From Chromohalobacter sp. 296-RDG (GTDB lineage Bacteria > Pseudomonadota > Gammaproteobacteria > Pseudomonadales > Halomonadaceae), in the NCBI RefSeq assembly GCF_029889885.1, contig NZ_JARANY010000007.1, positions 1-64,000 of the forward strand: a stretch of 64,000 nt of DNA, read 5' to 3'. Shown here one piece after another: positions 7,703-18,792 of this stretch. Each line of letters begins with the position of its first letter. The first letter of the stretch is position 1. Below the pieces are notes generated by a model. It was not told where the DNA came from. It worked only from the letters and a program-made list of their open reading frames with translations, and did no database searches. Position numbers and translations under genes: made by a program.

Positions 7703-8986
7703 TCAGTCACCGCCGAGCGAGGGAAGCAGCAGCGATATCTGCGGGAACATGATCAAGATGATCGTTGCCAATGCCAAGATGGCAATGAATGGCGGTGTGC
7801 CGCGAATTACTTCCATGTAAGGGCGGCGGAATACCGCGATGGCGGTAAAGATATCGCAGCCGAACGGTGGAGTGGCCGAGCCGATGGCCGCCTGCAGGGT
7901 AACGATCACGCCCACATGCACCGGGTCCAGTCCGGTGGCGTCGACCAGTGGTTTGAAGATCGGCACCAGAATCAGAATGACCACGATTGGGTCGACGAAC
8001 ATGCAGCCCACAAAGAAGGCCGCAGCGATCAGCAGCAATGCCAGGAACTGGTTGTCGCCGATACCGTCGATGATGGGGCCGAGGATCTGCTCCGGCACGC
8101 CGGCGGTGCCCAGGGTCTGCGAGAACGCCGCGCCGATGGCGACGAGGATGAAGACCACGGCGGTGATCATGCCGGTGGAGAGTGCCAGGCTACCGAGGTC
8201 ACGGATCGATACCTGACGGTAGATGACGACCTCTAGAAGAAAAGCATAGGCCACTGCGACTGCCGAGGCCTCGACGGCACTGAAGAAGCCGCCGTAGATA
8301 CCGCCGACCACCAGCACCGGAAATCCCATCGGCAGAATGACTCTGCGCACCGCCTTGAAGCGTTCCGCCCAGGTGGCGCGTGGCTCGGGGTCGATGCCTC
8401 TCAGGCGTGCGCTGATATAGCAGTACACGGCAAACATGGCCAGGATCAGAAGGCCAGGAAGGATACCGGCGAGGAACAAATCGCCGATCGATGTTTTCAT
8501 GACCACGCCGTAGACGATGAAACCGATGCTGGGCGGAATCAGCAGCGCGATATCGCTGGCGTTGATGATTAGGGCCAGAGCGAAACTGTCAGGATAGCCT
8601 CGTGCCAGGAGACGAGGACGCATCGGTCCGCCCATGGCGACCACGGTGGCTTGCGTGGAGCCCGAGACGGCCCCGAATAGGGCGCACGAGGCGGCGGTGG
8701 TGATGGGCAAGCCCCCGCGGACATGGCGAGTGAAGACGTCGACGACATCGAGCAGACGGTTGGCGGTATGGCCTTTGGTCAGGATGTCAGCGGCGAAGAT
8801 GAACATGGGGACGGCGGCGAGCACCCAACTGCCGATGCCGTTGATCATCCAGCTCACGGCCTGGTCGGGTCCGAAAAACGTCATGTCTGTGAACATCATG
8901 AAAAGCGTTCCCGCCGCCAGGGGAACCATCATCGGGAACCCGAGCAGTAGCAGTGCCAGCATGATCACGGCTAGCCAAGTTAGCAT
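7703..8986 (-). CDS. TRAP transporter large permease subunit, DctM family
   Basis: Twelve-helix ion-translocating subunit of a TRAP importer. The 427-residue protein is hydrophobic throughout. It shows the DctM-type N-terminus (LLLGFPMMVPLAAGTLFMM), the conserved GAVSGSTQATVVAMGGPM loop, the IPPSIGFIVYGVV segment and the C-terminal GSATPPFGCDIFTA motif. The gene lies downstream of dctQ with a 47-base gap and ends facing dctP. Confidence 0.93.
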   Translation of the reverse strand: MLTWLAVIMLALLLLGFPMMVPLAAGTLFMMFTDMTFFGPDQAVSWMINGIGSWVLAAVPMFIFAADILTKGHTANRLLDVVDVFTRHVRGGLPITTAASCALFGAVSGSTQATVVAMGGPMRPRLLARGYPDSFALALIINASDIALLIPPSIGFIVYGVVMKTSIGDLFLAGILPGLLILAMFAVYCYISARLRGIDPEPRATWAERFKAVRRVILPMGFPVLVVGGIYGGFFSAVEASAVAVAYAFLLEVVIYRQVSIRDLGSLALSTGMITAVVFILVAIGAAFSQTLGTAGVPEQILGPIIDGIGDNQFLALLLIAAAFFVGCMFVDPIVVILILVPIFKPLVDATGLDPVHVGVIVTLQAAIGSATPPFGCDIFTAIAVFRRPYMEVIRGTPPFIAILALATIILIMFPQISLLLPSLGGD

Positions 8987-9033
8987 TGTTTTACGTCCTC
9001 GCGTTGATGGCGGTCGTGTTGCGGAGAAGAAAT

Positions 9034-9657
9034 TCAGGCATCGCGACGTGCGTCATTGCCTTCTTCCGCTTCCGGGGGCACTTCGTCGTATGCCTCTTTT
9101 TGGTTGAAGGCACGGTAGATATCGTCACTGACCAAGTTGCGCACGGCGGTGAGCAGGTATTGCACGCCGGCTAGAATGAAACCGACGGGGAGGGCGAGAT
9201 AGACAATCCAGAGTGGAATACTCAGTGACGCACTGCTGCGACCGCGATCGTGAATGGTCATGACATAGTCGATGGACTTGTCGGCGAAATAGAACATCAA
9301 CACTGCAGTGCCCAGACAAATCAGGATGAGAAGTGCCTTGCGCCAGCGGCCGCTGAGTTGATCATAGATTGCCGACATGCTGATATGGCGGGCATTGCGG
9401 GCTGCATAGCCGACACCGACGAAGGTGATCACCACGATCAGCATCTCGGTCACTTCGTAGGTCCCGGGGATACCTTGCTCGAACAGCAGATTGCCGACGA
9501 CGTGACCGCTCATGAGCGCGGCCATGGCGAGTATGCCCCCCGCGATGATCACGCGCTCGATGATGCCCAGGCCATGATCGATAGTGCCCAGTACACGAAG
9601 CAAGGCACTGCGTGATTCAGTTTTTTCATCGCTATTGCCAGGCTGTGAAGGTGTCAT
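9034..9657 (-). CDS. TRAP transporter small permease subunit, DctQ family
   Basis: Four-helix small membrane subunit that pairs with DctM. The 207 residues contain helices around IIERVIIAGGILAMAALMSGHVVGN, EMLIVVITFVGVGYAARNARHI, LLILICLGTAVLMFYFADKSI and LWIVYLALPVGFILAGVQYLL. The ARHISM segment and the E-V-T-E helix start are typical of DctQ. The acidic cytoplasmic tail is longer than usual. It is the first gene of a minus-strand dctQM pair. Confidence 0.9.
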   Translation of the reverse strand: MTPSQPGNSDEKTESRSALLRVLGTIDHGLGIIERVIIAGGILAMAALMSGHVVGNLLFEQGIPGTYEVTEMLIVVITFVGVGYAARNARHISMSAIYDQLSGRWRKALLILICLGTAVLMFYFADKSIDYVMTIHDRGRSSASLSIPLWIVYLALPVGFILAGVQYLLTAVRNLVSDDIYRAFNQKEAYDEVPPEAEEGNDARRDA

Positions 9658-9865
9658 GTCGTAGAGTCCTTTTTGTGATGGCCGATTCGGCGTGCGAATG
9701 GCATGGATCTCGACGTCCGTACCGTCGTGAAGGTGTCACGGTCAATCGGACTGGCTTCTATAAAACCTACAGAGTTTGCGGGGTGAGCGCCACTCGTCAA
9801 TGGTGTTTCCACACATGCGTGATAGACGCTTTCGGACGTTGAGCTGGCTGCGAAGAGACAACGTC

Positions 9866-10387
9866 TTACGGATGGTGCGCCGTGTGTTGGGTGGTCAGCG
9901 TTGCCAGTGCGGCTTCCTGCGCTGGCCCTTGCATGACCAGGCAGCGTGTCAGCTGCATTGTCAGGCTGGCGTCGTCGGCTCGATGCTTGCGTATGGCATG
10001 CGACGTCTCACTGATGGCCTGAAACTGGCGCAGTGTTTCGTGTTCGGCGAGTAGCTCGGCTTCCTTGAGATGATCGCGCAGCGTCGCCACGTCATGTTCG
10101 TCTCGCGCACGTGGCTTGAGCATGCGACGTAGATGACGGATCGGTTGTGTGACCTCGGCTTGCCAGGCGCGAACTTCATCCAACGCGTTGTGCGCCTTCT
10201 CGGTGGGCACAAGCGCATGATGATCGAGCCAACAGCGCCACAACAATTCGCAGACATCTGCCCCTGCCGTATCTTGTAGCTGTAAGCAGGCATCGGCGAC
10301 TTCGGGGCGCTGATACAACGTCAAGGCATAATCCCAAAGCGGTGGATTCCGCAGGACATCGCACAATTGGGTAGAATGCATGGTCAT
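9866..10387 (-). CDS. TIGR02444 family protein (DUF2390)
   Basis: Small soluble protein of unknown function, 173 residues, mostly helical. The family hallmark is visible: LWDYALTLYQRPEVADACLQLQDTAGADVCELLWRCW. It is divergent from the ABC-F ATPase gene, a neighbour it also has in pseudomonads. The in-frame ATG two codons in (10381) is an equally good start. No catalytic motif can be named. Confidence 0.82.
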   Translation of the reverse strand: MTMHSTQLCDVLRNPPLWDYALTLYQRPEVADACLQLQDTAGADVCELLWRCWLDHHALVPTEKAHNALDEVRAWQAEVTQPIRHLRRMLKPRARDEHDVATLRDHLKEAELLAEHETLRQFQAISETSHAIRKHRADDASLTMQLTRCLVMQGPAQEAALATLTTQHTAHHP

Positions 10388-10446
10388 TCTCCAGCCGTCC
10401 TGGCGGGCATGGCGGCGGAACTCACTGAATTACCACCGGAGCGGGC

Positions 10447-12381
<1,935 letters not shown>

Positions 12382-12432
12382 ACCCCGGAAGCGGGTGCCC
12401 GTTCCGGACGCATGAGCGCGGGCCGGCGACCA

Positions 12433-12870
12433 TTATGTCTCGACGATAAAGGTCACTGGCCCGTCGTTGAGTAGCGAGACCTGCATGTCAGCGCCGAATT
12501 CACCGGTGGCGACGCGCGACCACGCCTGCCGTGCTTGAGCCACCAGGTAATCGAACATTGCCTCGCCGTGGGCGGGTGTCGCGGCGCCATCGAAGCCCGG
12601 CCGCAGGCCCTTGGAAGTATTGGCCATGAGGGTGAATTGCGGCACCAGCAACACGCCGCCTTCCACCTGCTGTACGTTGAGGTTCATCTTGCCTGCCTCG
12701 TCGCCGAATATGCGCAGCTTGAGCAGTTTCTGCAACATCTTGTCGGCGTGAGCTTGGGTATCCTCGGGCGCCACGCCGATCAAGGCCATCACGCCTTGTT
12801 CGATGCTGCCCGTCGTACGCTCGTCGACGTCGACGCTGGCATGGCGGACACGCTGAATGACGGCTTTCAT
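12433..12870 (-). CDS. dtd: D-aminoacyl-tRNA deacylase
   Basis: Homodimeric proofreading enzyme that hydrolyses D-aminoacyl-tRNA and glycyl-tRNA-Ala. The 145-residue product begins MKAVIQRVRHASV, has GVLLVPQFTLMANTSKGLRPGF and ends NDGPVTFIVET. It keeps the QFTL catalytic threonine motif and the GP-VT cross-subunit motif. E. coli has SQFTL where this has PQFTL. It is convergent with the ABC-F gene and 27 bases downstream of the usp gene, possibly co-transcribed with it. Confidence 0.95.
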   Translation of the reverse strand: MKAVIQRVRHASVDVDERTTGSIEQGVMALIGVAPEDTQAHADKMLQKLLKLRIFGDEAGKMNLNVQQVEGGVLLVPQFTLMANTSKGLRPGFDGAATPAHGEAMFDYLVAQARQAWSRVATGEFGADMQVSLLNDGPVTFIVET

Positions 12871-12897
12871 GGTGAGGATCCTTGGGGGCGTGAGTGG

Positions 12898-13755
12898 CTA
12901 CCAGGCTCGGCATACCATCATGTCCACATGCACTTCGGCAAGCAGGCGTTCGATCAAGGGCGCCGGTTGATGTCGGCCGAAGAGCGCCAGGTCCTGATGT
13001 CCGAGTGCCAGCAGATCGGGCGGTTGACGACGCAGATAATCCATCAGCACCTCGCCGGGTTCGCCTTGCTCGAGGACCAGTTCGAGCTCCGGCACGTCGC
13101 CGACCTCTTCCATGAGCTTGTCGATCTCCGCTTCCAGGCGGATACGTCGCGCGGCGAGCTCACGCTCACGCCAGCGGGCATAGCCGCTATCGGAGCCCAT
13201 TTCATCGTCGCCGGGTAAGTGCCAGGCATGCAGTAGCGTCAGGCGTGCTTGTGGAAAGTGGGTCAGAACGTCACGCAGGGTGTGGCGACTGGCCAGCGAA
13301 AAATCCACCGGCACCAGCACATCTTGCCATGTCTGCTCGGGGCTGTGGCTGACGGTGAGCACCGGACATGGCGCGCGGCTCATCACTCGGGCCAGGGTCG
13401 TGCCGCCGACCAGCGCGTGTTGGCCGCGTTTACGGTGGGTGCCGAGCACGATCATGGTGGCATCGCGGTCATGCGCTTCGCGGATTATTTCGGCATAGGG
13501 CGCCCCGGTGACCGTCTGTATCAAGGTTTCGGGCGCGGTAAGCGCGTAATCCTCGCGAATGTCGGTCAACTGACGCTCGAGCTCGTGGACGACGCCGGCC
13601 TCCAGGTCGTGCAGCGCCTGATGTGGCAGATAGGGATCGAGGACGTGGAGGATGTCCAAGCGGCAGCCCTGGGCATGGGCTAGTTTCACGGCACGTGCGA
13701 AAGCGGCACGGTTTTCGGCGGACAGGTCGCAAGCCAGTAATAAGGTCTGAGGCAT
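12898..13755 (-). CDS. Universal stress protein with two UspA domains
   Basis: Tandem UspA protein of 285 residues. The first domain (about 1-140) has the nucleotide-loop pattern VLGTHRKRGQHALVGGTTLARVMSRAPCPVLTV. The second (about 148-285) has LLALGHQDLALFGRHQPAPLIERLLAEVHVDMMVC, in which the canonical GxGS-like loop is less clear. ATP binding is therefore likely in domain 1 and uncertain in domain 2. It is upstream of dtd on the same strand. Cytoplasmic stress-resilience roles are known for the family. Confidence 0.88.
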   Translation of the reverse strand: MPQTLLLACDLSAENRAAFARAVKLAHAQGCRLDILHVLDPYLPHQALHDLEAGVVHELERQLTDIREDYALTAPETLIQTVTGAPYAEIIREAHDRDATMIVLGTHRKRGQHALVGGTTLARVMSRAPCPVLTVSHSPEQTWQDVLVPVDFSLASRHTLRDVLTHFPQARLTLLHAWHLPGDDEMGSDSGYARWRERELAARRIRLEAEIDKLMEEVGDVPELELVLEQGEPGEVLMDYLRRQPPDLLALGHQDLALFGRHQPAPLIERLLAEVHVDMMVCRAW

Positions 13756-13932
13756 GATACGTCCCTCCTGCGAGAAGGCGGCGTGCGAATGCAGGCGACA
13801 CCGCGCTGACGTCGAGCCGGATGGTAGTGACCGCTACGTCATGGGAGCATTGCGGTGAAGCAAAGCATGGTTGCCCCCGGCGCTCTCTGCAAGTACGCGG
13901 TCACGATAAGCGCAGCGTATGCCTATGCGCGC

Positions 13933-14766
13933 TTACCACCAGGCGTGAAAATGATGCACCGGCCCCCGCCCCTGGCCGACATCGAGATGCACGCTGGCGT
14001 CCAATGCCGTATGCAGCCAGCGTTTGGCGTCGCCGATCGCCGCGTGAATATCGGTATGGGCACTGGCCTCTGCCGGCAGGTGGGCCAGATAGGCGGTCAC
14101 CGCCGAAGACAGTGCGCAACCGGTGCCATGCAGGTTCTGGGTGGCGATGCGCGGTGCCTCGAGCCATTCCACACCCTGCGGAGTTGCAAGCAGATCCGGG
14201 CAGGCGTTACCGCTGAGATGCCCGCCCTTGAGCACCACATACGGGGCGCCGATGCGCGTCAGCTCGGGGAGCAATGTTGCCATCGCCTGCGTGGTGCGTG
14301 GGGTGTCGACATCCAGCAGCACCGCTGCCTCCGGCAGGTTGGGGGTGATCACATCGGCCAGGGGAACCAGCACATCACGCACCGCGCGAATGCCGGCACG
14401 ATCGACCAGGATGTCACCGCTCTTGGCGACCATCACGGGGTCGAGCACGACCCAGCGTGGCCGGTAGCGGGTCAGAGCGTCGCGAATCGTCGTGGCGACA
14501 TCCATGCTCGCCACCATGCCGATCTTGACTGCATCGATACGCACATCGCCGAGCAGATTGTCGAGTTGCTCGGCGATCATCTCGGCGGGGATCGGGTGCA
14601 CGGTACTTACGCCCTGCGTGTTCTGGGCGATCACTGCCGTGATGACGTTTGTGGCGTAAGCGCCCAACGCTGAAAACGTCTTGATATCCCCCTGTAGTCC
14701 GGCGCCACCCGAAGGATCGGAGCCGGCGATGGTGAGGACATTGGGCGGTGTCTGAGCGGTGGACAT
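13933..14766 (-). CDS. thiD: Hydroxymethylpyrimidine / phosphomethylpyrimidine kinase
   Basis: Phosphorylates HMP and HMP-phosphate in thiamine synthesis, supplying the pyrimidine half that joins the ThiSG-derived thiazole. The ribokinase-fold protein of 277 residues shows AGSDPSGGAGLQGDIKTF at the N-terminus, VITAVIAQNTQGV, KIGMVAS, DPVMVAKSGD, LKGGHL and the anion-hole/catalytic HGTGCALSSAV motif. It is a stand-alone gene, divergent from nuo, and no riboswitch is visible upstream. The C-terminus GQGRGPVHHFHAWW is usual for the family. Confidence 0.95.
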   Translation of the reverse strand: MSTAQTPPNVLTIAGSDPSGGAGLQGDIKTFSALGAYATNVITAVIAQNTQGVSTVHPIPAEMIAEQLDNLLGDVRIDAVKIGMVASMDVATTIRDALTRYRPRWVVLDPVMVAKSGDILVDRAGIRAVRDVLVPLADVITPNLPEAAVLLDVDTPRTTQAMATLLPELTRIGAPYVVLKGGHLSGNACPDLLATPQGVEWLEAPRIATQNLHGTGCALSSAVTAYLAHLPAEASAHTDIHAAIGDAKRWLHTALDASVHLDVGQGRGPVHHFHAWW

Positions 14767-15218
14767 GAACTAACCTTCAGTGTTCAGGCGTAGTGCGCGC
14801 CCATTGTGGTGGCTTGGGCGCTTGCGTGGAGCGTAGGATACCGGCAAAACGTTCGGCGAACAGGATGTGATGAAGCAAATCGGGATGTATCTGGGTAACT
14901 GAGACTTTCGTTGACGCCTGGCGAGAGGCGAGGCTACCTCGCAGGATCATTTCGTCTTAAAACACTCTTTACTGAACAAAGCTTCCAGCGTAAGTGATGA
15001 CTTACCGAACAAGTCCGGCGAGTGGTGATCATGGAGTTCGACATGGCGTTAACTTACTAACTTTATCGCTGGTCTTCCTGACAGGCGCTGCTAAATCCCC
15101 TAGAATTGTAGGGACTCGTCACACGCAGGCAACGTGAATGGCGCTACGAGGTGTGCGCACCTCGATGATAACGAATATTGGGGTAGCGCCCTACCGCGCT
15201 ATCCGCTGCTTGTGAGGC
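14767..15218. other. thiD-nuoA intergenic region with paired direct repeats
   Basis: No gene seen in these 452 bases. Besides the nuo promoter it holds two near-identical 11-mers, TTACTGAACAA (14969-14979) and TTACCGAACAA (15002-15012), spaced exactly 33 bp apart. A small inverted repeat GTAAGT-GATG-ACTTAC (14990-15005) lies between and partly over them. These sit roughly 65-110 bp upstream of the predicted -35 and could bind an activator. Confidence 0.4.
15078..15106 (+). promoter_or_regulatory. Sigma70-type promoter for the nuo operon
   Basis: -35 CTGACA (15078-15083), 17-bp spacer, -10 TAGAAT (15101-15106); each hexamer is 5 of 6 to consensus. A start near 15113 would leave a leader of about 110 nt before nuoA. 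Confidence 0.65.
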
Positions 15219-15224
15219 ATGGCA

Positions 15225-15641
15225 ATGACCGATGAGGCAACCGCGCTGATCGCTGAATATTGGGCCGTGGGGCTATTCATAATAGCCGTTTTCACGTTAT
15301 GTGCCCTGATGATCGGTGCCGCGAGTCTGCTCGGTGGTCGTAGTCGTGGCCGTAGCAAGTCCCTCCCCTTCGAGTCTGGCATTGTCGGTACTGGCAATGC
15401 CCGCCAACGCTTTTCCGTCAAGTTCTATCTGGTTGCGATGCTGTTCGTGATCTTCGATATCGAAGCCGTGTTCCTGTTCGCCTGGGCCGTATCGGTCCGT
15501 GAGGTGGGCTGGGAAGGCTTTGCGGGCGCCGCTGTCTTCATTTTCATCCTGCTGGCGGGATTGATCTACGATAGTCGTGTCGGTGCCCTTGAGTGGGCAC
15601 CGCGCAAACGCGGTCAATCGCCCGATATCGTGACGGATTGA
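15225..15641 (+). CDS. nuoA: NADH-quinone oxidoreductase subunit A
   Basis: Three-helix membrane subunit of complex I (138 residues). It shows [27 protein letters not shown], the conserved loop [43 protein letters not shown] and a third helix [20 protein letters not shown] prefer the ATG at 15225 to the one at 15219: GAGG (15214-15217) is then 7 bases from the start instead of 1. It is the first gene of a complete nuoABCDEFGHIJKLMN series. Confidence 0.95.
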   Translation: MTDEATALIAEYWAVGLFIIAVFTLCALMIGAASLLGGRSRGRSKSLPFESGIVGTGNARQRFSVKFYLVAMLFVIFDIEAVFLFAWAVSVREVGWEGFAGAAVFIFILLAGLIYDSRVGALEWAPRKRGQSPDIVTD

Positions 15642-15734
15642 TGAGCGTACCGTCCTGGAGGCGGTCTTGAGCCGGCGAAGACCGGCATAGCGCCAGATAC
15701 CCGAATTTTCTTTTTCAGAGCTTCGAGGCGCATC

Positions 15735-16415
15735 ATGCAATATACCCTGACGCAAGCGGATAGCGAACCGGCGCCGGATAGCGCAAGCTATCCGCTGGAC
15801 AAGCGCGAAACCACCGATGACCCGATGAAAGAGCAGCTTCATCGCAACGTCTTCACCGGCAAGCTGGAAGATGTACTCAACGATAGTGTCAACTGGGGGC
15901 GCAAAAACTCCCTGTGGCCGTACAACTTCGGCCTCTCCTGCTGCTATGTGGAAATGACCACTGCCTTTACCGCGCCACATGATGTGGCCCGTTTCGGGGC
16001 CGAGGTCATCCGCGCTTCCCCGCGCCAGGCCGATTTCATGGTTATCGCCGGCACCTGCTTCATCAAGATGGCGCCGGTCATCCAGCAACTCTACGATCAG
16101 ATGCTCGAACCCAAGTGGGTGATCTCGATGGGGTCGTGCGCCAATTCCGGGGGCATGTACGACATCTACTCGGTGGTGCAGGGCGTCGACAAGTTTCTCC
16201 CTGTAGACGTCTACGTGCCGGGCTGCCCGCCGCGTCCCGAGGCGTTTCTACAAGGGCTGCAACTGCTTCAGGACTCCATCCAGCAAGAACGTCGTCCGCT
16301 CTCCTGGGTGGTTGGTGACCAGGGGGTGTATCAAGCCGAAATGCCTTCGCAACGCGAGGCCAATCGCGATCGGCGTATCGCCGTGACGGAACTGCGTTCC
16401 CCGGATGAGGTGTAG
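15735..16415 (+). CDS. nuoB: NADH-quinone oxidoreductase subunit B
   Basis: Peripheral-arm subunit carrying the terminal [4Fe-4S] cluster N2 next to the quinone site. Cluster ligands are visible in [12 protein letters not shown], the GTCFIKM segment, [11 protein letters not shown] and [15 protein letters not shown]. The 226-residue product has the usual N-terminal extension ([14 protein letters not shown]...). The 93 bases separating it from nuoA contain a short GCCGG...CCGGC inverted repeat, the largest gap in the early part of the operon. Confidence 0.97.
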   Translation: MQYTLTQADSEPAPDSASYPLDKRETTDDPMKEQLHRNVFTGKLEDVLNDSVNWGRKNSLWPYNFGLSCCYVEMTTAFTAPHDVARFGAEVIRASPRQADFMVIAGTCFIKMAPVIQQLYDQMLEPKWVISMGSCANSGGMYDIYSVVQGVDKFLPVDVYVPGCPPRPEAFLQGLQLLQDSIQQERRPLSWVVGDQGVYQAEMPSQREANRDRRIAVTELRSPDEV

Positions 16416-16483
16416 GTCCAGTACCTGATGCCATCGCCTGTCATCCGAAGTCGATCCACCTTGCCGGGGAATGAAAACCGATC

Positions 16484-18262
16484 ATGAGCGCAGTTCAATC
16501 GCCATACGCCAATCACTTGCACGCCGATGACCCGGTGGTCCAGGCGTTATTCGCGCGCTTTGGTAACCACGTGTTCGCCGAGCAGTCGACGTACACCGGC
16601 ATGCCGGTCCTGTGGCTCGACCGCGAGCACCTGCTCGAGGTGCTCGGCTTCCTGCGGGACATGCCCGAGCCCTTCGAGATGCTCTTCGACTTGAATGCCA
16701 TCGACGAGCGTCTGCGTAGCCATCGCGCGGATTTGCCCCCTGCGGATTTCACGGTCTTTTATCAGTTGATGTCGGTGTCGCGAAACCGAGATCTGATGCT
16801 CAAGGTGGCGCTTTCCGAGCGCGACCTCGAGGTGCCCAGCGTCGCGGGTCTTTACCCCAATGCCAATTGGTACGAGCGCGAAGTCTGGGACATGTTCGGC
16901 ATCGACTTCCGCGGACACCCGCACATGACGCGTCTGCTGATGCCACCTACCTGGCATGGGCATCCACTGCGCAAGGATTATCCGGCGCGCGCTACCGAGT
17001 TCGATCCCTATACGCTGACCGTGGAAGGGCAGGATACCGAGCAGGAAGCGCTGCGTTTCGACCCCGAATCCTGGGGCATGAAACGTAAGGACGAGAACAC
17101 GGACTACATGTTTCTCAACCTGGGGCCCAATCACCCCTCCGCGCATGGTGCCTTCCGCATTGTCCTGCAGCTCGACGGTGAGGTCGTGGTCGACTGCGTC
17201 CCCGATATCGGCTATCACCATCGCGGCGCCGAGAAGATGGCCGAGCGTCAGTCCTGGCACAGCTATATTCCCTACACCGATCGTATCGACTACACCGGCG
17301 GGGTAATGAACAACCTGCCGTATGTGATGGCGGTGGAAAAGCTGGCAGGTATTCAGGTGACCGATCGCGCCAAGACCATTCGTGTGATGATGGCGGAAAT
17401 GTTCCGCATCAATAGCCACTTGCTGTTCCTGGGCACCTATCTGCAGGACCTGGGTGCGATGACGCCGGTGTTCTTCACCTTCACCGATCGCCAGAAGGCC
17501 TATGAGGTCATCGAGGGCATTACCGGCTTTCGCATGCACCCGGCGTGGTATCGCATCGGTGGCACCGCGCACGACCTGCCCAATGGCTGGGACAAGCTGG
17601 TTCAGGGCTTCCTCGATTGGATGCCCAAGCGACTCATCGAATACGAGCGCGCGATGATGGAAAATGCCGTCATTCGTGAGCGCACCAAACAGGTGGCTGC
17701 CTTCACCACCCGTGAGGCGCTCGAATGGGGCGTCACCGGGCCCAATCTGCGCGCCACCGGCTGCGACTTCGACCTACGCAAGAAGCGCCCTTATTCCGGC
17801 TACGAGAATTTCGATTTCGAGGTGCCGCTAGGGGCCAACGGCGATGCCTTCGACCGGGGCCAGCTGCGCATCGACGAGATGCGCCAGAGCCTGCGCATTA
17901 TCCAGCAATGCGTCGATCATATGCCGGCCGGCGACTACAAGGCCGATCATCCGCTGACCACGCCGCCGCCGCGCGAGAAGATGCTCCAGCACATCGAAAC
18001 CCTGATCACGCATTTCCTGCAGGTCTCCTGGGGCCCCGTGCTCAAGCCCAACGAGTCGCTGTCGATGATCGAGGCGACCAAGGGCATCAATAGCTATTAC
18101 CTGACCTCGGATGGCAACACCATGAGCTATCGCACGCGCGTCCGCACGCCCAGTTTCCCGCATCTGCAGCAGATCCCTGCAGCGGTGCGCGGTGCCTTGG
18201 TACCGGACTTGATCGCCCATCTGGGGAGTATCGATTTCGTGATGGCCGACGTGGACCGCTGA
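16484..18262 (+). CDS. nuoC: NADH-quinone oxidoreductase fused subunits C/D
   Basis: Single 592-residue polypeptide joining NuoC (about residues 1-185; [27 protein letters not shown]) to NuoD (about 200-592). NuoD shows [28 protein letters not shown], the [24 protein letters not shown] segment and the C-terminal [10 protein letters not shown]. NuoD shapes the quinone chamber with NuoB. The C/D fusion is normal in enteric bacteria and pseudomonads. nuoE begins two bases after its stop. Confidence 0.97.
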   Translation: MSAVQSPYANHLHADDPVVQALFARFGNHVFAEQSTYTGMPVLWLDREHLLEVLGFLRDMPEPFEMLFDLNAIDERLRSHRADLPPADFTVFYQLMSVSRNRDLMLKVALSERDLEVPSVAGLYPNANWYEREVWDMFGIDFRGHPHMTRLLMPPTWHGHPLRKDYPARATEFDPYTLTVEGQDTEQEALRFDPESWGMKRKDENTDYMFLNLGPNHPSAHGAFRIVLQLDGEVVVDCVPDIGYHHRGAEKMAERQSWHSYIPYTDRIDYTGGVMNNLPYVMAVEKLAGIQVTDRAKTIRVMMAEMFRINSHLLFLGTYLQDLGAMTPVFFTFTDRQKAYEVIEGITGFRMHPAWYRIGGTAHDLPNGWDKLVQGFLDWMPKRLIEYERAMMENAVIRERTKQVAAFTTREALEWGVTGPNLRATGCDFDLRKKRPYSGYENFDFEVPLGANGDAFDRGQLRIDEMRQSLRIIQQCVDHMPAGDYKADHPLTTPPPREKMLQHIETLITHFLQVSWGPVLKPNESLSMIEATKGINSYYLTSDGNTMSYRTRVRTPSFPHLQQIPAAVRGALVPDLIAHLGSIDFVMADVDR

Positions 18263-18263
18263 C

Positions 18264-18776
18264 ATGACACACGCTTCGACTACTTCCACGCCCATTGCCA
18301 CCGACGGCTTCGTGCTGCACGACGAGGATCGGGCGGCCATCGCTCATGAGCGCGAGCATTACCCGCAGCCGCAGGCGGCCAGCATCGAGGCGCTCAAGAT
18401 CGTGCAGAAGCGCCATGGTTGGGTGCCGGACGCCGCCATTGACGCCATCGCGCGCGAGCTTGGCGTAGCGCCGGCAAGCGTCGAGGAAGTGGCGACGTTT
18501 TATAGCTTGATCTTCCGCCAGCCGGTGGGGCGCCACGTGATCCTGATATGTGACAGCAGTTCTTGCTTTCTCACCGATTACGAAGTCCTGCGTGATGCCT
18601 TCTTTGCGCATCTGGGCATCGGCTTCGGGCAGACCACACCGGATGACCGGTTCACGCTGCTTCCGGTGTGCTGTCTCGGCGCCTGCGATCGCGGCCCGGC
18701 GCTGATGATCGGTGACGATACCTACGGGCCGGTGACGCCCGAGGAGATCCCCACGCTGCTGGAGGGGTACGCATGA
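18264..18776 (+). CDS. nuoE: NADH-quinone oxidoreductase subunit E
   Basis: Thioredoxin-fold subunit binding the off-pathway [2Fe-2S] cluster N1a. Ligands follow the known spacing: ICDSSSC (C-x4-C) and CCLGAC (C-x3-C). The helical N-terminal part contains ALKIVQKRHGWVPDAAIDAIARELG and VEEVATFYSLIF. The product has 170 residues. It starts two bases after nuoCD and is followed closely by nuoF, consistent with coupled translation. Confidence 0.96.
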   Translation: MTHASTTSTPIATDGFVLHDEDRAAIAHEREHYPQPQAASIEALKIVQKRHGWVPDAAIDAIARELGVAPASVEEVATFYSLIFRQPVGRHVILICDSSSCFLTDYEVLRDAFFAHLGIGFGQTTPDDRFTLLPVCCLGACDRGPALMIGDDTYGPVTPEEIPTLLEGYA

Positions 18777-18792
18777 ATTGGGAGAACGAGGC

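Noticed and set aside
12382-12432. Imperfect hairpin CCGGAA...TTCCGG between the ABC-F gene and dtd
   Set aside because: No T tract on either strand; not called a terminator.
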